A stretch of DNA of 64,000 bases, taken from positions 1-64,000 of the forward strand of contig CAJKPX010000003.1 of NCBI GenBank assembly GCA_905201895.1, read 5' to 3'. Below, piece by piece: positions 7,957-16,838 of this stretch. The DNA is from an uncultured Eubacteriales bacterium (GTDB taxonomy: Bacteria > Bacillota > Clostridia > Oscillospirales > CAG-272). Position 1 is the first letter of the stretch. Each line of letters begins with the position of its first letter. Under the pieces are notes generated by a model, which was given only the letters and a program-made list of their open reading frames with translations, ran no database searches and was not told the DNA's origin. A program made the translations under genes and the position numbers.

Positions 7957-9438
7957 TTATCCGATGTAATCGAGCACAGCCTTTGCCATTTCGGTGCGGT
8001 CGATCACGCCCTCAAAATTGACGCGACGCGATGCAAGACCTGCCAGCGGATAGGGAATCGCGGTTCCGGTCTTTTCGGAGAGCTGCTCGAGTGCCGCCAG
8101 CTCGTTCTCAGCCTCGGTGCCGCTCACAGCGCGGTAGACGTCGTTTGCGAACTTATAGGGGCTTGCGGTCGAGTCGATCACCATCGGACGCAGGTCTCCG
8201 CTCTCGCGCACGTACTCCTCGGCTGCGTGGATGGCAACGGCGGTATGCGTGTCGGCAAGGTAGCCGTAGCGGTCAAAGGTTTCGCGGATGGTTTGAGCGG
8301 TCTCCTCCTCGGTGGTGAAGTAGCCACTGAAGTTTTTGCGAATTTCTGCAAGAATTTCGGCGTCAACTGTGTAGGCGCCGTCCTTTTTGAGCGCGTTCAT
8401 GTATGCGGCGGTTTTTTCGCTTCCTGCCGTGAAGTAGAGCAGACGCTCGAGATTGCTCGAAATGAGAATATCCATCGAGGGCGACATGGTCAGATAGAAT
8501 TCGCGGTTGCGATCGTAGGTACCCGTGCGTAAAAAGTCGGTGAGGATGTTGTTGGTGTTGGATGCGCAGACCATATGTCCGATCGGGAGCCCCATGAGCT
8601 TGGCGAGATAAGCGGCAAAGATATTGCCGAAGTTACCCGTGGGAACCGAGATGTTAAAGCTCTCGCCGAGCTTGCATTTGCCTGCGTTGATCAGGTCGCA
8701 GTAGGCAGATACGTAGTAAACGATCTGCGGTGCGAGGCGTCCCCAGTTGATCGAGTTAGCGCTCGAGAAGAAGTAGCCCTTCTCATTGAGTGCCTCTGCC
8801 ATTGCCGCATCACCGAAGATCTCCTTGACGCCGCTTTGTGCATCGTCGAAGTTTCCGCGGATGGCGCAAACGTTGACGTTCGAGCCGGTTTGCGTTGCCA
8901 TTTGCAGCTTTTGCACGCGGCTGACACCGTCAACCGGATAAAAGACCATGATTTTGATGCCCGGGATATCCTTATATCCTTCAAGCGCCGCCTTGCCCGT
9001 GTCACCCGAGGTGGCAACGAGAATGAGCGCGGTGCGCTTTTCTCCTGTTTTTACAAGCGCACGGGAGAGCAGACGGGGCATGATCTGCAGCGCCATATCC
9101 TTGAAAGCAGCCGTGGGACCGTGCCAAAGCTCGAGTGATTCAAAGCCGTCATGGATATTGCAAAGCGGTGCGGCACCTCCAACAAAGGAGCGTTCGTCAT
9201 ATGCCGCGGTGCAATCCTCGAGCAGCTCTTCATAGGTGTAGTCAGTAAGGAACTTGGAGAGAATGGTTGCGGCGCGAACGGGGTAGCTTTCGCGGCAGAG
9301 TGCCTCGATTTCGCTAAGCGAGAGGGCGGGGATGCTGTCGGGAACAAAGAGCCCACCGTCGGCGGCAAGTCCCTGCTTGATCACCTCTGCGGCAGTTGCG
9401 GTTGCGGGTTGTGCATTTCTTGTGCTTTTGTAAAACAT
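7957..9438 (-). CDS. thrC: Threonine synthase
   Basis: 493 residues. A pyridoxal-phosphate enzyme that converts O-phosphohomoserine to threonine. The N-terminal part has the family motif around YTYEELLEDCTAAY. The PLP lysine lies in GPTAAFKDMALQ (about residue 113), followed by VATSGDTGKAAL, the phosphate-binding SINWGR region and PTGNFGN. The length fits the longer thrC class (yeast/E. coli-like). It is the last gene of the minus-strand run that starts at apgM (14282), 51 bases after the M19 dipeptidase. AAAGGATC precedes the ATG. No other threonine genes are in view. Confidence 0.95.
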   Translation of the reverse strand: MFYKSTRNAQPATATAAEVIKQGLAADGGLFVPDSIPALSLSEIEALCRESYPVRAATILSKFLTDYTYEELLEDCTAAYDERSFVGGAAPLCNIHDGFESLELWHGPTAAFKDMALQIMPRLLSRALVKTGEKRTALILVATSGDTGKAALEGYKDIPGIKIMVFYPVDGVSRVQKLQMATQTGSNVNVCAIRGNFDDAQSGVKEIFGDAAMAEALNEKGYFFSSANSINWGRLAPQIVYYVSAYCDLINAGKCKLGESFNISVPTGNFGNIFAAYLAKLMGLPIGHMVCASNTNNILTDFLRTGTYDRNREFYLTMSPSMDILISSNLERLLYFTAGSEKTAAYMNALKKDGAYTVDAEILAEIRKNFSGYFTTEEETAQTIRETFDRYGYLADTHTAVAIHAAEEYVRESGDLRPMVIDSTASPYKFANDVYRAVSGTEAENELAALEQLSEKTGTAIPYPLAGLASRRVNFEGVIDRTEMAKAVLDYIG

Positions 9439-9489
9439 GATATTCGAGATCCTTTCAAATGGGATTTTTTACAAACAAATGATAAATAG

Positions 9490-10416
9490 TTATCCGAGAT
9501 AGCGTTGCGCAAAGCGCTCGGCATTCTCAAAGAAGATCGCACGAACGAGTGCTTCGGAATAATTGCGTCGCAGCATTTCCTCGGCAAGGCGAGGAAGTTC
9601 GGCAAGATTTTGTACGTTGGGCGGAAGATCGCATCCGTCCATGTCACCGCCGAGGCAGAGTGCGTTCGCTGCACCGAGTGAGAGAAAATGCTCAATGTGC
9701 GGAAAAACGTCAACCGACGTGGCGTGCGACGCCGAGGTGAGAAATTCCTTGTATAGATTGAGTCCGATGACACCACCCGAGCGCAGAACTGCCTGCACCT
9801 GCGTGTCACGCAGATTGCGCGAGACGGGACAAACGGCATACGAATCCGAATGTGAGGCGATCACGGGACGCTTTTTCTGCTCCGCAAGAGCAAAAATGTC
9901 CTCTGCCGATGCAAGCGATGCGTGCGAAATATCGGGGATCATACCAAGATCAAGGGCACGCCCGAGTGCTTGCTTGCCAAAATCTGTCAAACCGCTCTCG
10001 GTATCGTGTGAGCCACCGATGCAGGTCTCGCCTCGCCAAAGCGGCGTCAGAATACGAACTCCTGCCTCATAGAGTCGATCAACGCGATCAAGCTTGCCTG
10101 CCAGAATGCGGGCGTCCTCAAGTGCGAGCAGAAGCGTTGGCGTCTTGCTTATGCCGTCAAATTGCGTCAAAAGTCGCGCTCTCCCATCAAGGAGTGCGGA
10201 ATCTTGATGGAGATTTTGAAGCATGGCGTGGAAATGTGCCCAGCCTGCCTCGTCATCAAGCGAATAGTCGATCCAGAGTGCCATAACCTGCGTATAGCGC
10301 TCGAATACGGATGCTTTATCAAGCGAGACCGCCAAAGTGTTGGATGAGAGTGACTGCGCGGTGCGAAGCATCTCGTAGGCGGTGTCGCAATGCAGATCAA
10401 AAAGGGAAAGCTTCAT
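9490..10416 (-). CDS. Membrane dipeptidase-like metallopeptidase (M19)
   Basis: 308 residues from the chosen ATG. Peptidase family M19 (renal dipeptidase-like) zinc enzymes cleave dipeptides, including some with D-residues. FDLHCDT near the start supplies the HxD zinc ligands; ISHASLASA and VIASHSDSYAVC supply later histidines; GGDMDGCD lies near the C-terminus. The ATG at 10416 (MKLSLFDLH) has AACGAGG eight bases upstream; a TTG at 10434 would extend it by six residues but overlaps yraN. No signal peptide, so probably cytoplasmic. It sits between yraN and thrC in the same operon. Confidence 0.9.
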   Translation of the reverse strand: MKLSLFDLHCDTAYEMLRTAQSLSSNTLAVSLDKASVFERYTQVMALWIDYSLDDEAGWAHFHAMLQNLHQDSALLDGRARLLTQFDGISKTPTLLLALEDARILAGKLDRVDRLYEAGVRILTPLWRGETCIGGSHDTESGLTDFGKQALGRALDLGMIPDISHASLASAEDIFALAEQKKRPVIASHSDSYAVCPVSRNLRDTQVQAVLRSGGVIGLNLYKEFLTSASHATSVDVFPHIEHFLSLGAANALCLGGDMDGCDLPPNVQNLAELPRLAEEMLRRNYSEALVRAIFFENAERFAQRYLG

Positions 10417-10430
10417 GGGTAGACCTCGTT

Positions 10431-10823
10431 TCAATATGCCGCCTTGATGTGATGAATTTCGGCAACGCGCGGGCGGCTTTCGTTATCCGCACGCACTAGA
10501 CGGACCTCGATCACGTCCATGCGCGGCTGCTTGTTGGTGGGATGCTGCGCCAGATACGCTTGTGCTGTCTGCCTTGTGATGCGCTGCTTTTCGGCGTGAA
10601 CCGCCAGCCGCGGCGGAGGAGCGTCGGGCAACTCGTCAGGACGGTAGGTGCGTGTTTTGACCTCTACGAAAACGAGGTCGCGCAGTGTAGAGGCGATCAG
10701 ATCGATCTCGCCCTTGCCGTGACGCCAATTTTTCTCCTTGATGCAGTATCCGCGTAGCCGCAGATAGCGTGCCGCACGGCGCTCTCCAAGGTCACCAATC
10801 TCCTTTTTCGTCCTGGGGATCAT
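10431..10823 (-). CDS. yraN: YraN family (UPF0102) endonuclease-like protein
   Basis: 130 residues with the core GERRAARYLRLRGYCIKEKNWR, GEIDLIA and VFVEVKTRT (about residues 13-60). The D...ExK set is the PD-(D/E)XK nuclease fold typical of UPF0102; the cellular role is not established. Its ATG overlaps the rnhB stop by four bases (ATGA), indicating translational coupling. rnhB-yraN adjacency is common across bacteria and supports the identification. Confidence 0.93.
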   Translation of the reverse strand: MIPRTKKEIGDLGERRAARYLRLRGYCIKEKNWRHGKGEIDLIASTLRDLVFVEVKTRTYRPDELPDAPPPRLAVHAEKQRITRQTAQAYLAQHPTNKQPRMDVIEVRLVRADNESRPRVAEIHHIKAAY

Positions 10824-11425
10824 GTATCGTTCTCCAAAAAGCGAATGAATTTTTTACGGTGAATGGGTGAGGGGCCAAACTCACGCAGCGCATCCATGTG
10901 CGCCTTTGTGCCGTAGCCCTTGTGCTTGGCGATCCCGTATTGCGGATAGAGTCGGTCAAGTTCTTCGCATTGGCGGTCACGGGTGACCTTTGCAAGGATC
11001 GAAGCGGCAGCAATATTCGGGCTGATCGCATCGCCGTGCACAACCGCGCGTGCAGGAATCTGAAAATCTCTTGCCACGTTTCCGTCTATCAGGGCAAAGT
11101 CCGCCTTCACGGCCAACCCGTCGATCGCGCGACGCATGGCAAGCAGGTCCGCTTCAAGAATGTTGAGTTGGTCGATCTCCTCCACGCTTGCCTCGGCAAT
11201 GCAGTATGCGATCGCATTTTCGCGAATGAGATCAAAGAGACGGTCACGTTTTTTTGCGGTCAGCTTTTTGGAATCGTTGAGACCCTCAAGAACAAGACCG
11301 TCGGGAAGAATACACGCTGCGGCAACAACGGGACCGCAAAGGGGGCCTCGTCCTGCCTCGTCAACGCCGCAAACCGCGGCATAGCCATCCTCGTGAAGGG
11401 AAAGCTCAAGCTGATAGTCAAGCAC
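10820..11425 (-). CDS. rnhB: Ribonuclease HII
   Basis: 201 residues. Removes RNA from RNA-DNA hybrids and single ribonucleotides in DNA. Motifs: CGVDEAGRGPLCGPVVAAA (catalytic Asp and Glu, about 18-36), a SKKL segment, ILEADLLAMRRA, a central LIDGN, and GDAISPNIAAASILAKVTRD with further acidic residues. I chose GTG 11425 because GAGGAGG lies six bases upstream and because a longer reading (to 11482) would run well into rbgA. Even so it overlaps the rbgA stop by 8 bases. Confidence 0.95.
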   Translation of the reverse strand: MLDYQLELSLHEDGYAAVCGVDEAGRGPLCGPVVAAACILPDGLVLEGLNDSKKLTAKKRDRLFDLIRENAIAYCIAEASVEEIDQLNILEADLLAMRRAIDGLAVKADFALIDGNVARDFQIPARAVVHGDAISPNIAAASILAKVTRDRQCEELDRLYPQYGIAKHKGYGTKAHMDALREFGPSPIHRKKFIRFLENDT

Positions 11426-12302
11426 GGCGAACCTCCTCTCGGGTAACGCGGTCGAGCGTGATGCGACCGAGCTTGCATGCACGGAACTCGTCGAGCAGGG
11501 TGATGGCGGTGCGCTCGGTGTTCACCTCGCCTCCGCTGATGAGAAATCCGCGTCGGCGTCCAATTGCCTCAAAGAGATCGTAATCGGAGAACTCCTCAAC
11601 GGGCGGGATTTCTCCGAGCTTATAGCGTGCTGCCAAAAGCTCTGGGTAAAGTGTGCGCATGCGCTTGCAAAGCACCACGGCGAGCGATTCAATGTCGAGA
11701 ATTCCGTCGCGGATCGCGCCTGTGAGAGCGAGGTTTTCTCCAACGCGTTTTTCTTCAAACTTCGGCCAGAGGATACCGGGCATATCGAGCAGGTCAACTC
11801 CGATGCCTGTGGTAACCCATTGCTTGTCAAGGGTGACACCCGGGCGATTTTCAACCTTGGCCTTTTTATTGCCGCAAATGCGGTTGATCAGCGATGATTT
11901 TCCAACGTTGGGGATACCGAGTACCATTGCGCGCACACGTCGTGTCATGCCGCGCTCCTCGTACCGACGGAGCTTTTCGGATAGAATCTCGCGAATTTTG
12001 GGGGCAAGACGGTTCAGTCCTTCACCCGTGATGCAGTCGGTGAGCAGGCAATGTGTGTTGCCCTTGGTGTAGAATTCCTGCCAGCGCTTGTTTTGCACGG
12101 GGTCGGCAAGCGATGCTTTGTTGAGCAGCAGCAGGGTCGGTTTTCCCTCGGTCAGGCGCGTAATCTCGGGATTGCGCGAGCTATACGGAATTCTTGCATC
12201 CAGAATTTCGATAACGATATCAACGTTTTTGAGGTTTTCACAGATCATGCGGCGCGTTTTCGCCATGTGACCGGGAAACCATTGGATATTTTCGGATGGC
12301 AT
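11418..12302 (-). CDS. rbgA: Ribosome biogenesis GTPase YlqF/RbgA
   Basis: 294 residues. Circularly permuted GTPase needed for late 50S subunit assembly. G motifs are in the permuted order: NKASLADP (G4, about residue 60), then GIPNVGKSSLINR (G1, about 129-141), then DMPGILWP (G3, about 173). The N-terminus IQWFPGHMAKTRR is the YlqF signature. The ATG at 12302 has AAAGGATTTCGAGC upstream. It lies 36 bases downstream of lepB; lepB-ylqF-rnhB is the same order as in Bacillus. Confidence 0.97.
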   Translation of the reverse strand: MPSENIQWFPGHMAKTRRMICENLKNVDIVIEILDARIPYSSRNPEITRLTEGKPTLLLLNKASLADPVQNKRWQEFYTKGNTHCLLTDCITGEGLNRLAPKIREILSEKLRRYEERGMTRRVRAMVLGIPNVGKSSLINRICGNKKAKVENRPGVTLDKQWVTTGIGVDLLDMPGILWPKFEEKRVGENLALTGAIRDGILDIESLAVVLCKRMRTLYPELLAARYKLGEIPPVEEFSDYDLFEAIGRRRGFLISGGEVNTERTAITLLDEFRACKLGRITLDRVTREEVRRA

Positions 12303-12338
12303 GATGAGGCTCGAAATCCTTTCTTAAATTTCGGTGTG

Positions 12339-13043
12339 TTACTGCTCGATAAAAGAGGTAAAGGGAGCAATGCGGACGATCACCTTGCCGAGAATACAGC
12401 GCATATCAACGAAGCCGATCGCCTCGGAGCGACTGTCCATAGAGTTATTGCGGTTGTCTCCCATCACGAATACGTGTCCCTCGGGAACAGTTGCGGAAAA
12501 GGTGCGCGTTTGCATCGTATAATGATGCTCTGCGTAGCGGGTGTAGTAGCCGAGCTCAAAGCCGTAGCCATCCTTGAACACCGCGTAGCAATCGTCATAT
12601 GGCTCACCGTCGATCGTGACCACACCCGTTTCAAAGTTGATCTCAACCTTCTGACCCTCGGTGGCAATCACGCGCTTGACCATTGTTTTTTCAACGGTGG
12701 GCGTTGCCACGGTTTTGGTCAGATGAAACACGATGATATCATTTTGTCGGGGGGTATAGTTGAAGCTGTAAAGCAGCAGGTTCTGGTCCTCGTAGAGTGT
12801 ATTTTCCATCGAATGTCCTTCCACGCGGCAGAGACGGATAACAAAGGTGAACAGCAGCATGACGACAAAGACCGACCATGCAAACATTTCGAGAACGTCA
12901 AAAACCGTGCGCAATGCACTGCTCTTGCTCTCGGGCGTCTTGGCGGGGTCTGTGCCCTCGGTAGGCGGAACCGCCTGGGCGGCATCATCCAACGCCTGCT
13001 CGGGGGCGGTGACGTCCTCGGGGCGAATGGGATCGTTGTTCAT
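12339..13043 (-). CDS. lepB: Signal peptidase I
   Basis: 234 residues. Removes signal peptides of secreted proteins at the membrane. A long acidic and proline-rich N-terminal tail (about 1-50) precedes one transmembrane helix (about 50-72). Catalytic Ser is in VEGHSMENTL (about residue 79), the Lys in VEKTMVKRVIATEG (about 123), and box E GDNRNNSMDSR near the C-terminus. The many Sec and lipoprotein signal peptides encoded in the window need such an enzyme or LspA. Flanked by apgM and rbgA in one operon. Confidence 0.96.
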   Translation of the reverse strand: MNNDPIRPEDVTAPEQALDDAAQAVPPTEGTDPAKTPESKSSALRTVFDVLEMFAWSVFVVMLLFTFVIRLCRVEGHSMENTLYEDQNLLLYSFNYTPRQNDIIVFHLTKTVATPTVEKTMVKRVIATEGQKVEINFETGVVTIDGEPYDDCYAVFKDGYGFELGYYTRYAEHHYTMQTRTFSATVPEGHVFVMGDNRNNSMDSRSEAIGFVDMRCILGKVIVRIAPFTSFIEQ

Positions 13044-13070
13044 CGGTATTTTTCCTTTCTGTACGGCAGA

Positions 13071-14282
13071 TCAGCGGAGCAACTGCTCCATGAGGGTGAA
13101 GCCGTCCTTGAGATAATAGTTTTTTGCCTCGGCACTTTCCTCGGAGAAGGAGGAAACGCCGTCGCGGTCTTTGGTCGAGTCAAAGATAAAGAAGGGAACA
13201 GGCAGGGAGGTGTGCGTGCGCAGACGGATCGGCGTGGGGTGATCGGGCAGAACCATCACGCGGAAGTCCTCGCCGTTTTCCATGAGATAATCATAGACCG
13301 GCTTGAGGATTTTTTGGTCGATCAGCTCGATCGAGAGCACCTTGTTTTCAAGCTCCGCGCGGTGACCGCATTCATCGGGAGCTTCCACGTGGATGTATAC
13401 GTAATCGTGACCCTTGCGGAACGCCTCGATCGCGGCGTTTGCCTTGCCCTCGTAGTTGGTGTGCACGTTGCCGGTTGCCCCTTCCACGTCGATCGAGCGC
13501 ATGCCCGCGCAAAGACCGATGCCCTTGATCAGGTCCACCGCCGAGATCACGGCGGCATCAAGTCCCCATTTCTCACGGAAATTCGGAAGTTGAGGCTTTT
13601 TGCCGGGGCTCCAGAGCCACGCCGAGTTGGCAGGCTTGAGTCCGCGAGCGCGTCTTGCCTCATTGACGGGGTGATGATTGAGAATTTCAAAGCTCTCACG
13701 CATCAGGCGGTAGAATTCCTCGCCGCCGTTCTCTGCCTTTGGCAGATATTCACCGATGCGCCGACCGAGGATATCGTGGGGACGCATAAAGGGATAGCGA
13801 TCGTCGCCGTTCTTCCAGATCAGGCAATGGCGGTAGCTCACACCCGTATAGAAGCGGCGGAGCGAGTTGCCAAGCTTTGCCTCGAGTGCTTTGATTAACT
13901 TGTTTGCCTCTGCCGTGGTAATCTCGTCGGCACTGTGGTCGAGGATGATCTTGTCGTCATAATCCTCGCCCTCGTCGGAGAGTGTAACCACGTTGCAGCG
14001 ATATGCTGTTTCGTCGGGCTGCATCTCGATTCCCATGCTCACAGCCTCAAGAGGGGAGCGCCCCTTGGAATAGATTGCGGGATCAAAGGAGAGGATCGCC
14101 ATATTGGCGGTGTCGCTCTCGGGCACCATGCCGTTGGGAACGTTGGAGACGGTTCCGACGAGCGCTCTTTTTGCAAGCGCATCCATGGTCGGCTTGTGAG
14201 CCGCCTGCATCGGCGTGCGGTTGCCGAGCGCCTCAATCTTTTCGTCTGCCATTCCGTCGGGAATCAAAACAAGATATTTCAT
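13071..14282 (-). CDS. apgM: Cofactor-independent phosphoglycerate mutase (archaeal type)
   Basis: 403 residues beginning MKYLVLIPDGMADEK. Alkaline-phosphatase superfamily enzyme interconverting 3- and 2-phosphoglycerate in glycolysis. The first metal-binding Asp is in LIPDGMAD and the catalytic Ser in VPESDTANMAILSFDP (about residue 64). Late metal ligands are in APDECGHRAE and LPDHPTP. The open frame extends upstream to 14378, but ATG 14282 has AAAGGATC before it and starts at the conserved beta-strand. First gene of the seven-gene minus-strand run, preceded by a good promoter. Confidence 0.92.
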   Translation of the reverse strand: MKYLVLIPDGMADEKIEALGNRTPMQAAHKPTMDALAKRALVGTVSNVPNGMVPESDTANMAILSFDPAIYSKGRSPLEAVSMGIEMQPDETAYRCNVVTLSDEGEDYDDKIILDHSADEITTAEANKLIKALEAKLGNSLRRFYTGVSYRHCLIWKNGDDRYPFMRPHDILGRRIGEYLPKAENGGEEFYRLMRESFEILNHHPVNEARRARGLKPANSAWLWSPGKKPQLPNFREKWGLDAAVISAVDLIKGIGLCAGMRSIDVEGATGNVHTNYEGKANAAIEAFRKGHDYVYIHVEAPDECGHRAELENKVLSIELIDQKILKPVYDYLMENGEDFRVMVLPDHPTPIRLRTHTSLPVPFFIFDSTKDRDGVSSFSEESAEAKNYYLKDGFTLMEQLLR

Positions 14283-14349
14283 AGAAGATCCTTTCCGTTT
14301 GCTTGGCGGAGCCTGCGTCCGCTTTGAATAATATAAATTATCATCATAT

Positions 14350-14378
14350 ATTATATCATACTTTGAAAAAAAGTACAA
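14350..14378 (-). promoter_or_regulatory. Promoter of the apgM-lepB-rbgA-rnhB-yraN-M19-thrC run
   Basis: Minus-strand TTGTAC (14373-14378), 17-bp spacer, TATAAT (14350-14355), about 70 bases before the apgM start. Confidence 0.7.
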
Positions 14379-14483
14379 GAGCGATTCGTTGCTTTTTTCT
14401 ATGATATTTTTTGTTTTTTAGTCTTCTTTTTCGGAAAAAATGAAAAAAAGAATTGCCAAAGATGTAAACAAATATAATTTTTC

Positions 14484-14512
14484 TTGCAAAACGGTTTGCG
14501 GTATGGTAAAAT
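14484..14512 (+). promoter_or_regulatory. Promoter of the 226-residue membrane protein
   Basis: TTGCAA (14484-14489), 17-bp spacer, TAAAAT (14507-14512), 38 bases before the ATG at 14550. Confidence 0.75.
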
Positions 14513-14549
14513 GATTGACAGAATAGCAAGAGTGGGAAAGGAAGAAAAA

Positions 14550-15230
14550 ATGGCAGACGAAAAAAAACTCGGTCGCGAGGAGCGCTATGCACTTCTTGAG
14601 GAAAAATCGAAAAAAATGAGGAAGAACGTTATTCGGGTGGGGGCAATCCTGCTCGGTGTGATCGTGCTTTTGGTTGCGGTCACGCTGATTGCCGATTTTT
14701 TGACAAAGCCGCGCGTGAACACCGATATTCCCGATGGTACCTTTGATTTTTATCCGCCTTATGACGGAGATATTCTCACAAGCGAGGAATATCTGCAGCT
14801 TAATCGCACCGTGATGTATTTTGACAACGCGATGGGATACGGCATGGGTCTTGAGATCAATCCTGAAACAATGGAGGAGTTCGACGCCCCCGTGTGGTTT
14901 CTCTATGAGTATATTCAAACGATCGTGCAGGGAAATGCAACGCTTTACAACACCTATTTCAGCGATGCCTACTACCGCACGCAAAAGCCGAAGGCAAGCT
15001 TTGCGCAGCAGATGATCTATGAGACCTCGATCTATTTCAGAAGTGAGTCAGTTGCCCAAAACGGGGATAAGCTGATCACCTATCGCCTTGAATACAAGAT
15101 CCACCGCAACAACGGAGAATTTCGTACCGACGTTGGCAGCGACGGTATCCGTCCGCAGGATCTGACTCTGCGTGTTTCTCCCGACGGCAGAATTCTGATC
15201 GAGTCGCTTGTTACGGTTTTCAAAAATTAA
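14550..15230 (+). CDS. Membrane-anchored protein of unknown function
   Basis: 226 residues. A charged cytoplasmic head (about 1-32, Lys/Glu-rich) is followed by one transmembrane helix VIRVGAILLGVIVLLVAVTLIADF (about 30-50). The remaining 175 residues lie outside the membrane. The outer part is rich in aromatic residues and beta-type segments, with no motif I recognise. ATG 14550 is preceded by GGAAAGGAAG; an upstream in-frame ATG at 14484 lies inside the promoter and is rejected. It is monocistronic, and is followed by about 120 bases without a clear terminator before the next promoter. Confidence 0.75.
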   Translation: MADEKKLGREERYALLEEKSKKMRKNVIRVGAILLGVIVLLVAVTLIADFLTKPRVNTDIPDGTFDFYPPYDGDILTSEEYLQLNRTVMYFDNAMGYGMGLEINPETMEEFDAPVWFLYEYIQTIVQGNATLYNTYFSDAYYRTQKPKASFAQQMIYETSIYFRSESVAQNGDKLITYRLEYKIHRNNGEFRTDVGSDGIRPQDLTLRVSPDGRILIESLVTVFKN

Positions 15231-15356
15231 AGAGTGATTTTGACTTTTTATCATCATAAAAATAATAATAATTACATGGTTTAGAAAAAATACGGTGAAA
15301 AGAAACTGTATTTTATACTTTTTATAAATTTGTTATCAAACAATATGAATTTGCTA

Positions 15357-15385
15357 TTGACAACCGATTGAAGGCATGGTATAAT
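15357..15385 (+). promoter_or_regulatory. Consensus promoter of leader RNA and membrane-protein pair
   Basis: Perfect TTGACA (15357-15362), 17-bp spacer, perfect TATAAT (15380-15385). Transcription should start near 15392. Confidence 0.9.
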
Positions 15386-15391
15386 GGGATC

Positions 15392-15470
15392 AAGAAAAAT
15401 CCCAAGCCGTTCAATGGCAAGAATCATCGGCGGACCTTGCACAAAGCGGCAGGGTCCGCCCGCTTTTTTT
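15392..15470 (+). ncRNA. Putative 79-nt leader RNA or small RNA ending in an intrinsic terminator
   Basis: Directly after the consensus promoter, a short hairpin GCC(N7)GGC at 15406-15418 is followed by a 12-bp stem (15429-15440 with 15449-15460, core GGCGGACC / GGTCCGCC) and CGCTTTTTTT. This is a complete intrinsic terminator 19 bases upstream of the next ATG. Either a free small RNA is made, or the downstream membrane-protein operon is controlled by attenuation. I recognise no known riboswitch class, and no alternative antiterminator is obvious. Confidence 0.55.
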
Positions 15471-15488
15471 GCCGAACAGGAGCTGATT

Positions 15489-16838
15489 ATGGAATTTGAT
15501 TTTGAAAAGACACGAAGTGCGGTCCTCTCACACCCTGTCTATCCCTATGGGATGTCAGCATTGCGAGGGCTCCTCTCCTACGGCATTTTCTCGCTGATGC
15601 AGGCGATCGTTTTGCCGCAGTTTCGCGTTTCGTTTCATGAAACGGTGGAGGACATGGTAAAATGGGAAGTGCTGATCATGTTTGCCTGTGAGCTGCTCCT
15701 CACGCTTCTGATGCTCAACACCGTGCTCGGTGCCTTTGCCATTTACAATCACCGCGACCGCGAGGCGTTTCTCGCCGCGCATAAGCTTGGCTATGATAAG
15801 GCAGAGGAGCGGCGCGCTGTTTTGCACTCCAAGCTGTTTTGGACAGAGGTTGGCAGCTTTGCACTCTGTCTGCTTCTGTTCGGGGTGAGCGTTAACTACA
15901 CGCCCGTGATGCGTTCCTTTGAGATCACGCTTCCTTCGATCCTGCCGCGTGCCGCACTGACCGTCTTTTATTTGTCGGCGCTGATCGGTCTTTCTCATTT
16001 TTCTGCCATCGACGCGCGCGATTATTGGCTTGATCTGCCGCGCAGACTGATGAAAAAATCACTCGCAGTTTCGCTCAATCAAAAGAAAAAGAGCGCTTAC
16101 AGCTATTGGCGTATGGCTCTGCGGCTGATTTTTTCCACGCTGCTTTATTACGTTGCGGGCATGATCGTCACCTACGTGATCGTGGCGGGCGTCAGCATGG
16201 CAGCGGGACTGATGCTGCTGGTGGTGTTCACGCCGAGCCTGCTTGCGGTCATCTTGCTTGTGATTGCTTTTTTCTACCTGCGCACAATTCGTGCACGCAT
16301 CAAGCTGGTCAAACGCCTCAAGGCAATCTGCAAGGATCGCAATTTCGAGCTGTTGGAACTCAAACGTCCCTACCGTTCGATCTTCCGTGACGCCTACAAT
16401 GACTATAATATCGCCGTGAAGGTGGGGGAGAGGACTTTTTATTGCCGCCTGATCGCATGCGTCAACCGCGGTAACAAATATACCTTCAACACCGATGACG
16501 AAACACTCATACGTGCTCGTATGATCCACATGCCAAAGCCTCGTATGGTTGCTGTTCGTGGCTTTGTACAGACCACGAATTACGGAACAGGCGATGATCT
16601 TGAGATTTTCGGCTTCACCTCCGAGATCGACTACACCTTTGAGGCAGACGGCGAAAAGGTGATCCTGCTCAATCCCGTGCCGCGCCGTGTGCGTAAGCAG
16701 AGCGGAACACTCATCGGAGAGATGGACAACGGCGACCGCGTGGGAGAATACAGCATCTACACGGGCAACGCCTTTCTGCGCTACATTGACCGTCTCGGAA
16801 TGGACTTGAGGGGGAGGATCTTTCATGACAACGAATGA
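15489..16838 (+). CDS. Polytopic membrane protein of unknown function
   Basis: 449 residues. Hydrophobic segments suggest about six transmembrane helices in the first 270 residues, including a long continuous hydrophobic block near 225-265. The C-terminal 180 residues are soluble, beta-rich, with no recognised motif. I chose ATG 15489 because AGGAGCTGATT precedes it; the open frame extending to 15384 crosses the terminator hairpin. The next gene begins inside its 3' end (14-base overlap), so the two proteins are coupled and likely act together. Not a transporter family I can name. Confidence 0.75.
   Translation: MEFDFEKTRSAVLSHPVYPYGMSALRGLLSYGIFSLMQAIVLPQFRVSFHETVEDMVKWEVLIMFACELLLTLLMLNTVLGAFAIYNHRDREAFLAAHKLGYDKAEERRAVLHSKLFWTEVGSFALCLLLFGVSVNYTPVMRSFEITLPSILPRAALTVFYLSALIGLSHFSAIDARDYWLDLPRRLMKKSLAVSLNQKKKSAYSYWRMALRLIFSTLLYYVAGMIVTYVIVAGVSMAAGLMLLVVFTPSLLAVILLVIAFFYLRTIRARIKLVKRLKAICKDRNFELLELKRPYRSIFRDAYNDYNIAVKVGERTFYCRLIACVNRGNKYTFNTDDETLIRARMIHMPKPRMVAVRGFVQTTNYGTGDDLEIFGFTSEIDYTFEADGEKVILLNPVPRRVRKQSGTLIGEMDNGDRVGEYSIYTGNAFLRYIDRLGMDLRGRIFHDNE

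Noticed and set aside
12051..13898. 615-residue plus-strand open frame
   Set aside because: Antisense to rbgA, lepB and apgM, all of which have clear motifs; no promoter or ribosome site.
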